Assembly (NCBI GenBank): GCA_020829485.1
Contig: JAIVFU010000006.1
Location: 62,001 to 126,000 of the forward strand
Source: Nostoc sp. CHAB 5834
GTDB taxonomy: Bacteria; Cyanobacteriota; Cyanobacteriia; Cyanobacteriales; Nostocaceae
Direction of reading: 5' to 3'
Length of the DNA stretch: 64,000 nt
Shown: positions 6,395 to 16,709 of the stretch, one piece after another
Layout: each line of letters opens with the position of its first letter
Position numbering within the stretch: position 1 is the stretch's first letter
The notes under the pieces: generated by a model
The model's database searches: none
The model's input: the letters and a program-made list of their open reading frames with translations, nothing else
What the model was told of the DNA's origin: nothing
Made by a program: the position numbers and the translations under genes

Positions 6395-8872
6395 TTAAGC
6401 CTTAACCGCTATTTGTTTGTATGTTGCTAAAGCCTGCGCCACACAATGATCCATGTTTAGATACTTGTATGTAGCTAGCCGTCCCACAAAATGCACACCT
6501 GATGTTGACTCAGCCAAAGCTTTGTATTGTTTGTAAATTTCCTGATTTTCAGGACGTGGAACTGGATAATAGGGGTCGCCTTCTGCCTTGGGAAACTCGT
6601 AAACAATACTAGTTTTGGAGTGTTCCTGTCCGGTTAGGTACTTAAATTCGGTAATCCGGGTATACAGTTGTTCGTTGGGATAGTTAATTACTGGCGCTGA
6701 CTGAAACACAGGGGTGTGATGCGTTTCGTGTTTGAAATCCAATGAGCGATAGGGTAGTTTACCGTAGCGACAATCAAAAAACTCATCAACCGGCCCAGTG
6801 TAAACCATCTCGCGGCAAGGTATAGCTTTCTCGATTTCGCGGTAATCGGTGTTGAGCATTACCTTAATATTCGGATGATTTAACATATTCTCAAACATCC
6901 GAGTAAAGCCGTGCAGTGGCATTGCTTGGTAACTATCTGTGAAATATCGGCTGTCGCGGTTTGTCCGGGTGGGAATTCGGGCAATTACTGTTTTGTCAAG
7001 TTCTGAAGGATCGAGTCCCCATTGTTTGCGAGTATAGTTTTTGAAGAACTTTTCGTAAAGTTCCTGACCAACTTTACTAATTACTACATCTTCAGAGGTA
7101 CGGATGTGTTCTCTCGGTTCTGCAACTGACTGAAAAAACTCTTCTGCCTGGAATGAGTTGAGGTTCATTCCATAGAGTTTGTTGATGGTGTCAAGGTTAA
7201 TGGGGATGGGAACAAGTTGTCCATCTACGCTGGCTAGAACGTGATGCTCATAAGAACGCCAGGGAGTGAATTGTGAGAGGTAGTCAAATACTTCGCGGGA
7301 ACTGGTATGAAAGATATGAGGGCCATACTTATGTACGAGAATCCCGTGGTCGTCGTAATGGTCGTAAGCATTACCGCCGATGTGGTTGCGCTTGTCTACA
7401 ACCAATACTTTTTTACCAGAATGTCTCGCCAAACGATCAGCGAGAACGCTACCAGAGAAGCCTGCACCAACAACTAAGTAATCAAATATAAAGTCTCTGG
7501 TAATGATGCTTGGTGCTTCTGGGATATTTGTTGAGATGGGAGATTTCCCATTTTTACCATTACCATTAGTTGTGGTATCTGGTGTGGTTGCGAAGCTCTT
7601 AAAGAGCGGCTGCGCCAACGCAGAATCTATCAACTGCATCATCGATCCCCAAGTCCGATCCCAAGAAATTTGCTCTAATAAAGTATCTACCCGACTTAAC
7701 CATCCTGATGCTGAAGTATCTTCTTGCAATGCCTGTTCTGCGGCGGCTACGAAATCTTCAGTTGTGTCTGCAATTCGTACTAGCTTCAAGTCTCCATAAG
7801 GACGCACTACATCTCGAATCGAGGTAGAGACTACAGGTTTACCTGCGGCTAAATACTCTGGTGTTTTAGTCGGGCTAATAAAACGTGTTGACTCGTTTCG
7901 CGCAAACGGCAACATTGCCAAATCCCAACCCCCTAGATATGCAGGTAAGTCTTCATAGTCTTTACTACCGAGATAATGAATATTTTCATGCTGTGGCAGA
8001 ACTGCTGGGTCAATTTTCACAACTGGGCCAATTATCACTAAATGCCAATCAGGGCGAGCCTCGGCAATTCCAGCGAGTAATTCAATATCCATCCGCTCAT
8101 CAATTACACCAAAGAAGCCAAGGCGGGGATGAGGAATATTCGCTTGGTCTGCTGGTTCTTCTTTAACGGTTCTTCCTTGGCCAAAGTGGGCTACATCTAC
8201 ACTACTGGGAAAGGCATAAACGTTTGGATGCTGGTTTACTTTACTTTCATAAAGGCTTTGCCCGCCTGTAAATACTAGATTTGCCCGACGAAATAGTTCT
8301 GCTTCGTAGTTCTTTAAAGTAGGCGATGCTCCTTTAAAAGCAGACAATTCATCCATGCAATCGTAGATAACAGCTTCTGGTTCTAAATGGCTTGCCCATG
8401 CGATCGCCATTGGCGTATAGTACCAACAAATGTACTTAGAGATATTATTTTCTGCAAATAACCCATCAAGCAGTATTTTTATATCTGCGTTTACTGCTTC
8501 TTCAGTTAGACCTTCTGGTAGATATGGAACAACAACTATCACTCCACTTTTATCTTCACTAACGTCCAATCGCCCCAATGGTTCCCGGCTAAAAATTGGC
8601 TCTTCGATAAAGAACACTCTCTTTTTTTGAGCGCAGCGACTTAAAAGATGTTGTGGTCTTTGATATACAAAATTCCAACGCAGATGAGATAAGCAAACTA
8701 TATCAGGTGTATCGGTAAAAGCTTTTGTTGACCGAGAGCTTTTGTTAAATGAGGATAAATTTTTTGATGTCCCTAGCGATTTCGCTGTCTCCGATGATTT
8801 TGCTTCATTTACCGTTGGCGACACACTATGGCTCACACCGTTGTTTTGTACTTGCACTTTATTGCTTGACAT
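6395..8872 (-). CDS. glf: Fusion protein: glycosyltransferase + UDP-galactopyranose mutase
   Basis: An 825-residue protein. An N-terminal low-complexity Ser/Lys stretch (1-50) is followed by a GT-B-like glycosyltransferase (about 55-420; SHLRWNFVYQRPQHLL, PHPRLGFFGVIDERMD, TPEYLAAGKPVVST). Residues about 455-825 are a UDP-galactopyranose mutase: an FAD-binding GAGFSGSVLADRL motif, the family block HKYGPHIFHT, and PYRSLDF. The mutase interconverts UDP-galactopyranose and UDP-galactofuranose, so a fused transferase could use Galf or a related sugar directly. Cytosolic. It is on the same strand as, and upstream of, the glycosidase-reductase fusion, which suggests a shared polysaccharide role. 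Two consecutive multi-domain fusions in one locus are notable. Confidence 0.92.
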   Translation of the reverse strand: MSSNKVQVQNNGVSHSVSPTVNEAKSSETAKSLGTSKNLSSFNKSSRSTKAFTDTPDIVCLSHLRWNFVYQRPQHLLSRCAQKKRVFFIEEPIFSREPLGRLDVSEDKSGVIVVVPYLPEGLTEEAVNADIKILLDGLFAENNISKYICWYYTPMAIAWASHLEPEAVIYDCMDELSAFKGASPTLKNYEAELFRRANLVFTGGQSLYESKVNQHPNVYAFPSSVDVAHFGQGRTVKEEPADQANIPHPRLGFFGVIDERMDIELLAGIAEARPDWHLVIIGPVVKIDPAVLPQHENIHYLGSKDYEDLPAYLGGWDLAMLPFARNESTRFISPTKTPEYLAAGKPVVSTSIRDVVRPYGDLKLVRIADTTEDFVAAAEQALQEDTSASGWLSRVDTLLEQISWDRTWGSMMQLIDSALAQPLFKSFATTPDTTTNGNGKNGKSPISTNIPEAPSIITRDFIFDYLVVGAGFSGSVLADRLARHSGKKVLVVDKRNHIGGNAYDHYDDHGILVHKYGPHIFHTSSREVFDYLSQFTPWRSYEHHVLASVDGQLVPIPINLDTINKLYGMNLNSFQAEEFFQSVAEPREHIRTSEDVVISKVGQELYEKFFKNYTRKQWGLDPSELDKTVIARIPTRTNRDSRYFTDSYQAMPLHGFTRMFENMLNHPNIKVMLNTDYREIEKAIPCREMVYTGPVDEFFDCRYGKLPYRSLDFKHETHHTPVFQSAPVINYPNEQLYTRITEFKYLTGQEHSKTSIVYEFPKAEGDPYYPVPRPENQEIYKQYKALAESTSGVHFVGRLATYKYLNMDHCVAQALATYKQIAVKA

Positions 8873-9110
8873 AAATTATTAACTCAACTTGCAGAATGTT
8901 GGACTAACAAGTTCTCTTTCTCGTAAGAATTAATCTTATTATTTGCTTTTTTTAATTACATATTCATCTATCTAAATATAGTAATTAAAAATTATTGTAT
9001 TATTCTTAAGTATTAAAATCATAACGCTAGCAACACTTGATTATGTGTCAAATTTAGCTAAATATATAATTAGATATACGCCAAAAGGCTTACATCAGCG
9101 TTACTTTTGT

Positions 9111-9258
9111 CAATACCTTCGCCATTTTTTTGTAGGTTGGGTTGAGCGTTCGCGTAGCGTCCCGTAGGGAAGCAAAACCCAACAAATATAATATGTTGGG
9201 TTTCGTGCCTCAACCCAACCTACGAATCGAGGTATTTTTCGATTTGGCGAAGGTATTG
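9111..9258. mobile_element. MITE-like element family B, copy 1 (TIR CAATACCTTCGCCA)
   Basis: A 148 bp element with ends CAATACCTTCGCCA and TGGCGAAGGTATTG, flanked by TTTTGT on both sides (9105-9110 and 9259-9264). The inner arms GTAGGTTGGGTTGAG / CTCAACCCAACCTAC form a long stem. It is nearly identical to 40496-40638, including an internal gcgttcgcgtagcgtcccgt module. Confidence 0.88.
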
Positions 9259-9444
9259 TTTTGTAAGTAAAGATTAAAACAAAGTAAATTAAAAGGATAA
9301 AAAATGTAGTTTACTCAAGTATCTACTACAGATGTTTTATAATTACTGCTCAGAAATATCCGATGATATCCAGTCCAAAAATTATTAATATAATTCTGAT
9401 ATCAAACTAGTTTGGGCAAGGCTTTCACTATATTTATCCTTCAA

Positions 9445-9571
9445 CTAACTAAAACGACGTAAATAATTAAAGGTTTGTAGTAAAAGAAGGACTAAAGTCC
9501 TTACTACAAACTTGATTACAATAATTTTACATTACTTCACATAGTTCGATTTATTCGCACCGACTTACTTA
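9445..9571. mobile_element. MITE-like element family C, copy 1 (TIR TAAGTAAGTCGG), minus orientation
   Basis: Its reverse complement begins TTAAGTAAGTCGGTGCGAATAA and carries the family's central hairpin (ggactaaagtccttactacaaac). Three further copies are seen at 35807-35952, 36570-36753 and 59469-59651. It is the most diverged of the four, especially at its left end (ctaactaaaacgacg). Confidence 0.7.
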
Positions 9572-10138
9572 ATAGGACATTAACAATTCAAAATTAAATA
9601 CATTAAAATTTATATTTATCAAAGCTTTAGACTTTTTGCTGCTTACCTAACTAAAATTGTACAATTTTCCGGCTTTATAGTGTAAATTTTGAGTAATTGC
9701 TCAATAATAAGTAATCGCAGCCCCGAAACCTTTACTGTGGGCAGTTGCCATAATAAATTCATCATTAGTAGGTAAGATTCTACAGGGTTAAATTTTCTAA
9801 CTAGGACTGTACGTACAGTAATTTTCATGTATTAGTTTAATCTTCAATGATTTGTTATCTAAACTTTGAGATATAGTATTAAGCAAATAAAATCTATCTA
9901 AAGATATCAATTATTTATACAAAAAGATAGTTGATGGCAATCTAAATATTGTGAGAAAAGACATATAATCGTATAATTTGGCTAACAAAGAGGAGACAAA
10001 ATTTGTCAGACAGCTATTTGGATTACTATAGACTTTCAAAAGGTAAAGCAGAGAATTAAGTACCATACTCTAGATTAAATCTCCAAATTGAAAGGCGAGA
10101 ATAACTAATGTCAGGTAATAATTTGTTATTCGATATAT

Positions 10139-10343
10139 TAGACCTCTTGCATAAATCCAAAATAAGAACCCCACCCCGCCAAAGCTACGCTTTGTCTCCC
10201 CTCCCCTTTACAAGGGGAGGGAACTAAATCTCTTGTTTCCCCCTTTATAAGGGGGGATTAAGGGGGGTAATTTGACTTGTGTGAACACCCTAGCCTTGAT
10301 AAGGGCAGGGGGTGGGATGTTAGGGACTTTTGCAAGAGGTCTA
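10139..10343. mobile_element. MITE-like element (TIR TAGACCTCTTGCA)
   Basis: A 205 bp element with ends TAGACCTCTTGCATAAATCC and GGGACTTTTGCAAGAGGTCTA. The interior contains paired aaggggagggaac / ccccctttataagggg stems. No coding frame. Only one copy in this window. Confidence 0.75.
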
Positions 10344-10380
10344 TTGCTTGTGACTGGCTGATACAACTCTCAAAATTAGA

Positions 10381-10441
10381 GGCTTTTGACTTTTGACTTT
10401 TGACACTTCGACTCCACTCAGTGTTAACTTTTGACTTCCGC
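10381..10441. repeat. Heptanucleotide tract (TTTTGAC)n
   Basis: Imperfect tandem TTTTGACTTTTGACTTTTGAC, interrupted by a cttcgactccactcagtg module, then continuing with ttaacttttgacttccgccttgcg. It is typical of the short tandemly repeated repetitive sequences of filamentous cyanobacteria. It lies 55 bp upstream of the tamB start. Confidence 0.6.
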
Positions 10442-10496
10442 CTTGCGATTCTAGCCTGTCTCTCGGCTTATTCCAGATAAAAGTATTGTAACGATA

Positions 10497-13400
10497 ATGA
10501 TGCACTCTCCAAATTCAGAAAATAACCAGAAACCACCTAATCGTCGTTTATGGCTCCTCCTCTTAGGACGTAGCAGTTTGGCTCTCGGTGTCGTTTTGCT
10601 GGTTGGAATTGCAGTCGGTGCTTGGTGGGCTAGAAGCTATATATATAAAGATTTAGCGCCATTAGTACAGCAAAATCTCGAACAATTGCTTGGGCGTTCA
10701 GTAAAAGTAGGGAAAGTTGAACGTTTTTCACTAAATAGTCTAAGATTTAGCTCTCTATCAATACCAGCAACTCCCACCGATCCAGATCAGGTAGTAGCAA
10801 AAGCCTTAGATGTGCAGTTCTCGCCCTTACAACTCATCCTGACACGAAAACTAGCATTAAATGTCACGTTAATTCAACCCAATGTCTACATCCAACAGGA
10901 TCAAGATGGTCGCTGGGTTACAGCCCAAGTCAAGGCTGGGGAAGGAAAAGGTGCTATTCAAACTGAGTTAGAAACACTTCAAATTCAAGATGGGAATGTA
11001 GAGTTATCGCCAGCTTCCGGGGCAACTAGACCGAAAGGGTCAGTAATATTAAATCAATTTAGTGGTATTGCCCGATTTTTTGATCAAAATCAACGAATTG
11101 GTTATGACATCAATGGTCAACTCGCTAGGGGAGGCGCAGTTAAAATCTCTGGTGAGACACAAACCAAAGCTCAACAAACAAACCTCAAGCTGCAAGCACA
11201 AAATTTACAAGCATCTGATATAAGTCGATTAATTGAATTGCCAATTGCTTTGCAAGGAGGGCGTTTAGATGCTGATTTAGGGGTTCAGATTCCACCCAAA
11301 CTGTCAGAAATAGCCGTTACAGGAACCGCTACAGCTAATCAAATCGTTGCTAAAATTCCCAAGATTCCTCAGCAAGTTTCTAATTTTAATGGGAGTTTTA
11401 TATTTCAAGGTCAGACAGTTTCTTTAGAAAATCTGAATACGAACTTTGGCAAAGTTCCTATTGTGGCTAATGGAACAATTAATACCCAAACAGGTTTTAA
11501 TCTCTCTGCTCAAATAAAACCAGTTAGTGCGAAAAATATCTTAGACACGCTGAATATAAATTCGTCAGTCCCAGCTAGTGGCGAAATTCAAGCAAATATT
11601 AAGGTAGGCGGCGCACTACAGCAACCAGTCGTTAGCGGTACATTAAACAATACAAAACCTATTCAAGTTGACCGCCTTCTCTTCACAGCCGTCAATACTG
11701 ACTTCCGTTTGAATGTATCTCAAACTACTTCTCAAATTGCTGTCTCCAATCTGACAATAGTCCCCGCAGCAGGTGGTCAAATCACAGGCGGCGGTCAAGC
11801 TAATATCGGAGCCAAAGATAACGTAATATTTAATGCTCAAGTTGATGGTGTATCCGGGGATATACTAGCGCGTAACTACGGTGTTGCTCTACCGATCGCA
11901 GTTGGCAATATTTCAGCAAAAGCAGAAGTTTCTGGTTCACTTGGCAAACAACCATTGAATCTTAATATTACTAGTGTTCAAGTAACGCCGCCAATAGGCG
12001 GAAGAATTACAGCTAGTGGTCAAGTTCAACTGGCTCCCCAAGGTCAAGTAGCTTTAGGTATTCAAGCTCAAAATTTACCAGCAAATGCGATCGCTCAAGG
12101 TTACGGCATCTCAACTCCAATTAATCTTGGTGGTATATCTGCTAACGCAAAAGTTTCTGGTTCTCTAGGTAGCCCATTAAACGTAAATGTTGCTAGCGTT
12201 CAGGCAAATCCAGAGGTGGGAGGGCAAGTCACAGCTAGCGGTCAACTTCAGCTTGCACCCCAAGGTAAGGTGGCGTTGAATGTCCAAGCACAAAATTTAC
12301 CAGGAGATGCGATCGCACGAGCTTATAACACTTCACCTAACATCACCATTGGGAATGTATCGGCGAATGCCAGAATTTCCGGCTCACTTGGCAACCTGCG
12401 GGCAGTAACGCAGGTGCAAGCGCCCACAGCCACCTATCCGATTACGGGTCAAGCTGTTGTAACTCAACAAGGGCAGAATATCCTCTTACCAAATGCTGTG
12501 TTGAACGTGGCAGGCGGTACAATCAGGGCTACGGGTAAAGTTGTACAACAACGCTGGCAGGCTTCTGTGAATGCCCAACAGCTGCAATTGAGCCGTTTTG
12601 AACAGATACCACCCCAGTTCCAGGGAGTTTTAAGCAATGCGGCGTTGAATTTGTCAGGAAGCACTGCTTCTTTCCAACCCTCAACCATTCAAGCTACAGG
12701 GCAAGCAAGGCTGAATGTAGCAGGAGGTGCGGTTAATCTCAGCAATATTAACCTTGATGCTGGTCGCTGGCAACTGCTTGCCAACACTTCCCAAATTCAA
12801 CTAAATCGGTTCTCACCACAACTGCGAGGACGACTTAATAGCAATATTCAGTTAGCAGGTACAACAGAATCTTTCCAGCTTGCAGATATTCGCGCTGGTG
12901 GACAAATCCGCCTTTCCCAAGGGGTAGCACTGCTGGCAAAACCGCTTACCGCTCAATTTCAGTGGAATGGACAGCAGATTATCGTTGAAAACGCAAGTAC
13001 CCCAGGATTGAGTGCTAATGGTGCGATCGCTATTCAAACTCTACCAACTGGCGCACCGGAAATTGCGGGATTTAATTTAAATGTGCTGGCACAGAATTTC
13101 AACTTAAAAAATACTGGTTTTGAAATTCCTGGTGACGTAGCACTAGCGGGGTTACTTGATTTTAAAGGACAAGTTACAGGTACTCCAGATGTTCCGCAAG
13201 CCAACGGCAATATCCGACTGCGGAATTTCCAGGTTAGTGACTTGGCATTTGACCCGCTTTTAACCGGAAACGTGAATTTTCAAGGAGGACAGGGAGCAAG
13301 TCTGCAATTAGCTGGGAAACAAGATAGGATAGCGTTGAACCTGGGTGCAGATTATCGTCCCACTTCATTTTTAGTTCGACGGGATGGAGCAGTTGCGACA

Positions 13401-16079
13401 GGTAGAACAGAGGGAGATAACTTGTTTATCAACGCTCAAGAGTTTCCCATCGCTTTGATTGGAGGCTTTTTACCGAACAATCAATTGCAACCGCTAGCGG
13501 GACAACTATCGGGGGATTTAGTTGTCAATCTTAATAATTATGCCATTGCAGGAGACGTTGCGATCGCCCAGCCACGGATTGGGAGAATTACAGCAGATGA
13601 ATTTCGCGGCACCATTAATTATGCCGATGGTACTGCTAGCTTGGCTAATGGTCAATTGCAAATTGGAGATAGCAACATCGCCCTCAGTGGCAATCTGCAA
13701 CCAGGGAATAACCCGCAATTTCAATTTCAAGCTAATTTTGACCAAGCCAGAATCCAGAGACTTTTACAAACATTTAATATCTTCGACTTTCAAGACTTTG
13801 GTACCGGGTTGCAGCTACCAAATTTAGCTGGAGCAGAAGTACTTCAAACTGAGTCTGTCAGTTTACCAGAGGCAGATTTGCTCACACAGTTAGCATATTT
13901 CTCAAAAGTTGTCGCATTGGTAGCAAAACAACAGCAAGAAGAGAGAAATGAAACTGCATCTTTACCTACCCTTGCAGAATTAACGGGTACTTTGAGCGGA
14001 GCAATTACAGCTAATGGCTCCTTAAAGTCTGGGTTGGATGTCGGCTTTAATTTCCAAGGTGCTAACTGGCAATGGGGTGAATACTCTATTAATCAAGTCG
14101 TTGCTCAAGGCAATTTTGCCGATGGAATCGTCACACTTTCGCCGTTGAGTGTTGGCATAAATCAAGGAGTGGTGGCTTTTTCGGGACAGTTAGGAACTGA
14201 GCAACTATCTGGAAAGTTGAATGTAGCAAGTCTACCTCTATCGCTTTTACAACCTTTTATAGAAAAATACCCGATAGATATCACTGGTAATGTAAATGCT
14301 GATGCCACCTTGGGAGGTAGTTTACAAGATCCCACAGTTCAAGGAGAAGTGACACTGGCTAATGCGACTCTCAACAAGCAACCTGTGCAAACAGGACAAG
14401 TGAACTTTGATTACAACAATGCTCGCTTAAATTTTGACAGTACTTTGTTAGTGACAGGAACGCAACCAGTTACCATTACAGGTAGCGTACCTGCTGCTTT
14501 GCCTTTTGCCGAAGTGCAACCAGATAGCAATCAAATCAGCATCAACGCCAATGTGAACAATGAAGGATTGGCATTATTAAACCTGTTTACTAACAATCAA
14601 GTCGCTTGGGTAGACGGTCAAGGACAAGTAGATTTAAATGTTCAAGGTACTTTAAACGAACCAATTATTAACGGCAATGTCACACTTAATGATGCAACTT
14701 TTAGCGCTGAAGCCTTATCTGAACCCCTAACGAATGTCACAGGGACAGCGCAATTTAATGGCGATACAGTGAATGTCCAAGGTATCCAAGGCACTTACAA
14801 TGAAGGGCAAGTAAGTGCATCAGGCATCCTCCCAATTCTTCAGTCTCAGCAAGCAACATCAAACCCTCTCACAGTATCAATAGCAGACAAACTCAATTTT
14901 GAAATTGCAGGACTGTATGAAGGTGGTGTTGGCGGCGATGTCGTGATTCGCGGAACAGCGCTAAAACCTGTAATTGGTGGAGAAATTGAACTGAGTGATG
15001 GTCAGGTGATTATTGGAAACTCGGCTACTGCTGAGAAAAAATCAGCAGCGACAGCAGCGGCTAACGCTAACGCTAACGTCATAAATAGAGAAGAGTCTAA
15101 CATTAATGTCACACCTACAGCAGAGAGTAATCCTAGCCCAGTGATTACACCAGAAAGTAGCACTAGCGCAGCAACTCCACCGAATTTACCTATAGAGTTT
15201 GCAGATTTAAGGTTAATTCTAGACGACGATGTTCGTGTTACCAGTCAATCCTTTCTCGACTTTATACCAGGAGCAGCCGTCTTTAGTCAGCCCCTATTGA
15301 GCTTTGAAGCAAAAGGCGACTTGACCATTAATGGCACATTAGCTAAACCACTTCCTGAAGGAGTGATTCGTTTGACAGGAGGACGAGTAAGTTTATTTTC
15401 CACTGAGTTCGCCTTGGAACGGGGCTATGAACAAACCGCACGGTTTACTCCAAGTCAAGGATTAGACCCGATTCTGGATGTCCGACTGCTCGCAATTGTA
15501 CCTGAAGCATCAGCAACGAACAGTCGAATTTTGGAATCACCATTGTCTGCTGAAATCAGCAATGTTTCTGCTACCAACTTTGGGACTTTACGTACAGTTC
15601 GCGTTCAAGCCAGGGTTAATGGGCCAGCTAGTGAATTGGGCGAAAATCTGGAACTGACGAGTGAACCTAACCGTAGTAGCGGAGAAATAGTTGCTTTACT
15701 GGGTGGCTCGATTCTTGGTTCTTTTGGTCAAACAGATGCAGGACAAGGGCTGACTAATTTCGCTAGCTCTACCATTTTAGGTGGTTTGCAAGGAACTATT
15801 ACTGCGATCGGGCAGGCTGTTGGTTTCAGTGAATTTCGGATATTTCCCACCCCTATCACTAATAATGAAACAACGATAGCTTCAGTTCTGAATTTATCAG
15901 CAGAAGGTGTGTTTGACATCAATAGAAATTTTTCTGCTTCTTTATCACGCCCTCTTTCTAGCGATGAGTCTTTCCGTTATAACGTGCTTTATCGACTCAA
16001 TGATGAAATTTTGATGCGAGGCTCAACTAATTTAGGGGATGAAAATCTATTCCAAGTTCAGTATGAAACTAGATTTTAG
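10497..16079 (+). CDS. tamB: TamB/Tic236-family inner-membrane-anchored envelope protein (DUF490)
   Basis: An 1860-residue protein. After a short cytosolic tail there is a single membrane anchor (about 20-45, LLLLGRSS...WWARSYIY). A very long region of repetitive beta structure follows, in which variants of QAQNLPANAIAQGYGI, GGQVTASGQLQL and NISANAKVSGSLG recur (about 450-650). The C-terminal DUF490/TamB domain (about 1560-1860) ends in an outer-membrane-like terminal Phe (VQYETRF). Family members span the periplasm as a hydrophobic-groove bridge and are linked to outer-membrane biogenesis, lipid transport or, in chloroplasts, protein import with Omp85. A Ser/Thr/Asn/Ala-rich segment around 1500-1570 interrupts the fold. 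No Omp85 gene is adjacent in this window. Confidence 0.9.
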   Translation: MMHSPNSENNQKPPNRRLWLLLLGRSSLALGVVLLVGIAVGAWWARSYIYKDLAPLVQQNLEQLLGRSVKVGKVERFSLNSLRFSSLSIPATPTDPDQVVAKALDVQFSPLQLILTRKLALNVTLIQPNVYIQQDQDGRWVTAQVKAGEGKGAIQTELETLQIQDGNVELSPASGATRPKGSVILNQFSGIARFFDQNQRIGYDINGQLARGGAVKISGETQTKAQQTNLKLQAQNLQASDISRLIELPIALQGGRLDADLGVQIPPKLSEIAVTGTATANQIVAKIPKIPQQVSNFNGSFIFQGQTVSLENLNTNFGKVPIVANGTINTQTGFNLSAQIKPVSAKNILDTLNINSSVPASGEIQANIKVGGALQQPVVSGTLNNTKPIQVDRLLFTAVNTDFRLNVSQTTSQIAVSNLTIVPAAGGQITGGGQANIGAKDNVIFNAQVDGVSGDILARNYGVALPIAVGNISAKAEVSGSLGKQPLNLNITSVQVTPPIGGRITASGQVQLAPQGQVALGIQAQNLPANAIAQGYGISTPINLGGISANAKVSGSLGSPLNVNVASVQANPEVGGQVTASGQLQLAPQGKVALNVQAQNLPGDAIARAYNTSPNITIGNVSANARISGSLGNLRAVTQVQAPTATYPITGQAVVTQQGQNILLPNAVLNVAGGTIRATGKVVQQRWQASVNAQQLQLSRFEQIPPQFQGVLSNAALNLSGSTASFQPSTIQATGQARLNVAGGAVNLSNINLDAGRWQLLANTSQIQLNRFSPQLRGRLNSNIQLAGTTESFQLADIRAGGQIRLSQGVALLAKPLTAQFQWNGQQIIVENASTPGLSANGAIAIQTLPTGAPEIAGFNLNVLAQNFNLKNTGFEIPGDVALAGLLDFKGQVTGTPDVPQANGNIRLRNFQVSDLAFDPLLTGNVNFQGGQGASLQLAGKQDRIALNLGADYRPTSFLVRRDGAVATGRTEGDNLFINAQEFPIALIGGFLPNNQLQPLAGQLSGDLVVNLNNYAIAGDVAIAQPRIGRITADEFRGTINYADGTASLANGQLQIGDSNIALSGNLQPGNNPQFQFQANFDQARIQRLLQTFNIFDFQDFGTGLQLPNLAGAEVLQTESVSLPEADLLTQLAYFSKVVALVAKQQQEERNETASLPTLAELTGTLSGAITANGSLKSGLDVGFNFQGANWQWGEYSINQVVAQGNFADGIVTLSPLSVGINQGVVAFSGQLGTEQLSGKLNVASLPLSLLQPFIEKYPIDITGNVNADATLGGSLQDPTVQGEVTLANATLNKQPVQTGQVNFDYNNARLNFDSTLLVTGTQPVTITGSVPAALPFAEVQPDSNQISINANVNNEGLALLNLFTNNQVAWVDGQGQVDLNVQGTLNEPIINGNVTLNDATFSAEALSEPLTNVTGTAQFNGDTVNVQGIQGTYNEGQVSASGILPILQSQQATSNPLTVSIADKLNFEIAGLYEGGVGGDVVIRGTALKPVIGGEIELSDGQVIIGNSATAEKKSAATAAANANANVINREESNINVTPTAESNPSPVITPESSTSAATPPNLPIEFADLRLILDDDVRVTSQSFLDFIPGAAVFSQPLLSFEAKGDLTINGTLAKPLPEGVIRLTGGRVSLFSTEFALERGYEQTARFTPSQGLDPILDVRLLAIVPEASATNSRILESPLSAEISNVSATNFGTLRTVRVQARVNGPASELGENLELTSEPNRSSGEIVALLGGSILGSFGQTDAGQGLTNFASSTILGGLQGTITAIGQAVGFSEFRIFPTPITNNETTIASVLNLSAEGVFDINRNFSASLSRPLSSDESFRYNVLYRLNDEILMRGSTNLGDENLFQVQYETRF

Positions 16080-16299
16080 ATAACAATATCTCTGCCAAAT
16101 TAAGAGGGTTCAACGCCTGTAGAAACGTTATGAATACGTCCTAAAGAAGTAAGCTTGGCAAAAATCTGGGTTAATAAAATAGGCTCAGGGATTTCAAATA
16201 CCTTCGCTAAAAAACGGTTGACGGTTGACGGTCATCAGTCATCAGTCAACGGTCAACAGTCATCAGGTAAATGTACAATTTTATTTGCGTAACAGCTTA
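16080..16299. repeat. Intergenic gap with a (GTCATCA)-type heptad tract
   Basis: 220 bp between convergent tamB and the small minus-strand gene. Positions 16216-16266 hold an imperfect tract of ggttgacggtcatcagtcatcagtcaacggtcaacagtcatcag. No gene or clear terminator recognised. Confidence 0.6.
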
Positions 16300-16590
16300 T
16301 TAATCTTGAGACTCTTCAGAGGTAGGTTCCGATTCGGTTTCAAGTTCTTCTGTTTGGACTTTGGCTGGAGGTTTAACGGGTTTGGGGCCACGCGCTAGGG
16401 CAGGATTCCGCTGCTGCCTGTTTTCTTCCCCATAGGATGCTTTTTTCCCTTTCTCAGACGAGCGATTATGGGTCGGTTTTGAGCTTTTGGGGTTGGATTC
16501 AATAGGAGGTATAGAATCCGTATTTTCGGAATTGTTGTCAGTGCTTCCTTGGGACTGACGTTCCGATTTCTTAATTGGGCGTTCTACCAT
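16300..16590 (-). CDS. Small disordered, charged protein of unknown function
   Basis: 96 residues, extremely rich in Ser, Lys, Glu, Pro and Asn, with no hydrophobic core. It ends in an acidic tail (ELETESEPTSEESQD) and has a central NPALARGPKPVKPP segment that looks like a conserved short motif of a cyanobacterial family. The start ATG gives MVERPIKKSERQ. It lies just downstream of tyrA on the same strand, separated by a hairpin. Probably an intrinsically disordered cytosolic protein; I cannot assign a function. Confidence 0.6.
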   Translation of the reverse strand: MVERPIKKSERQSQGSTDNNSENTDSIPPIESNPKSSKPTHNRSSEKGKKASYGEENRQQRNPALARGPKPVKPPAKVQTEELETESEPTSEESQD

Positions 16591-16673
16591 TGTTGATTTT
16601 TGTAAATTTATCTGTATAGTACACCGGTTTGGTGACTATAAAACGTGCTTTTTTAGGCAAAACCTACGCAGTA

Positions 16674-16707
16674 TTAGGTGCGTTATAGATAATGTAACGC
16701 ACCCTAA
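16674..16707 (-). terminator. Hairpin at the 3' end of tyrA
   Basis: Inverted repeat TTAGGTGCGTTA (16674-16685) / TAACGCACCCTAA (16695-16707), sitting three bases beyond the tyrA stop on the minus strand. It lacks a T run, so it may be a repetitive 3' hairpin rather than a canonical intrinsic terminator. Confidence 0.45.
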
Positions 16708-16709
16708 AA

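Larger units (their letters stand above)
8873..10496. other. 1.6 kb AT-rich intergenic region with three MITE-like elements
   Basis: Separates the divergent glf-fusion and tamB genes. AT-rich stretches at 8880-9110 and 9572-10138 contain no convincing frame; the 61-codon minus-strand frame around 9643-9828 lacks features. Repeats are listed separately (9111-9258, 9445-9571, 10139-10343). A TTTTGACT heptad tract lies at 10381-10441, just upstream of the tamB start. Promoters for both genes must lie here, but I cannot assign them. Confidence 0.6.
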
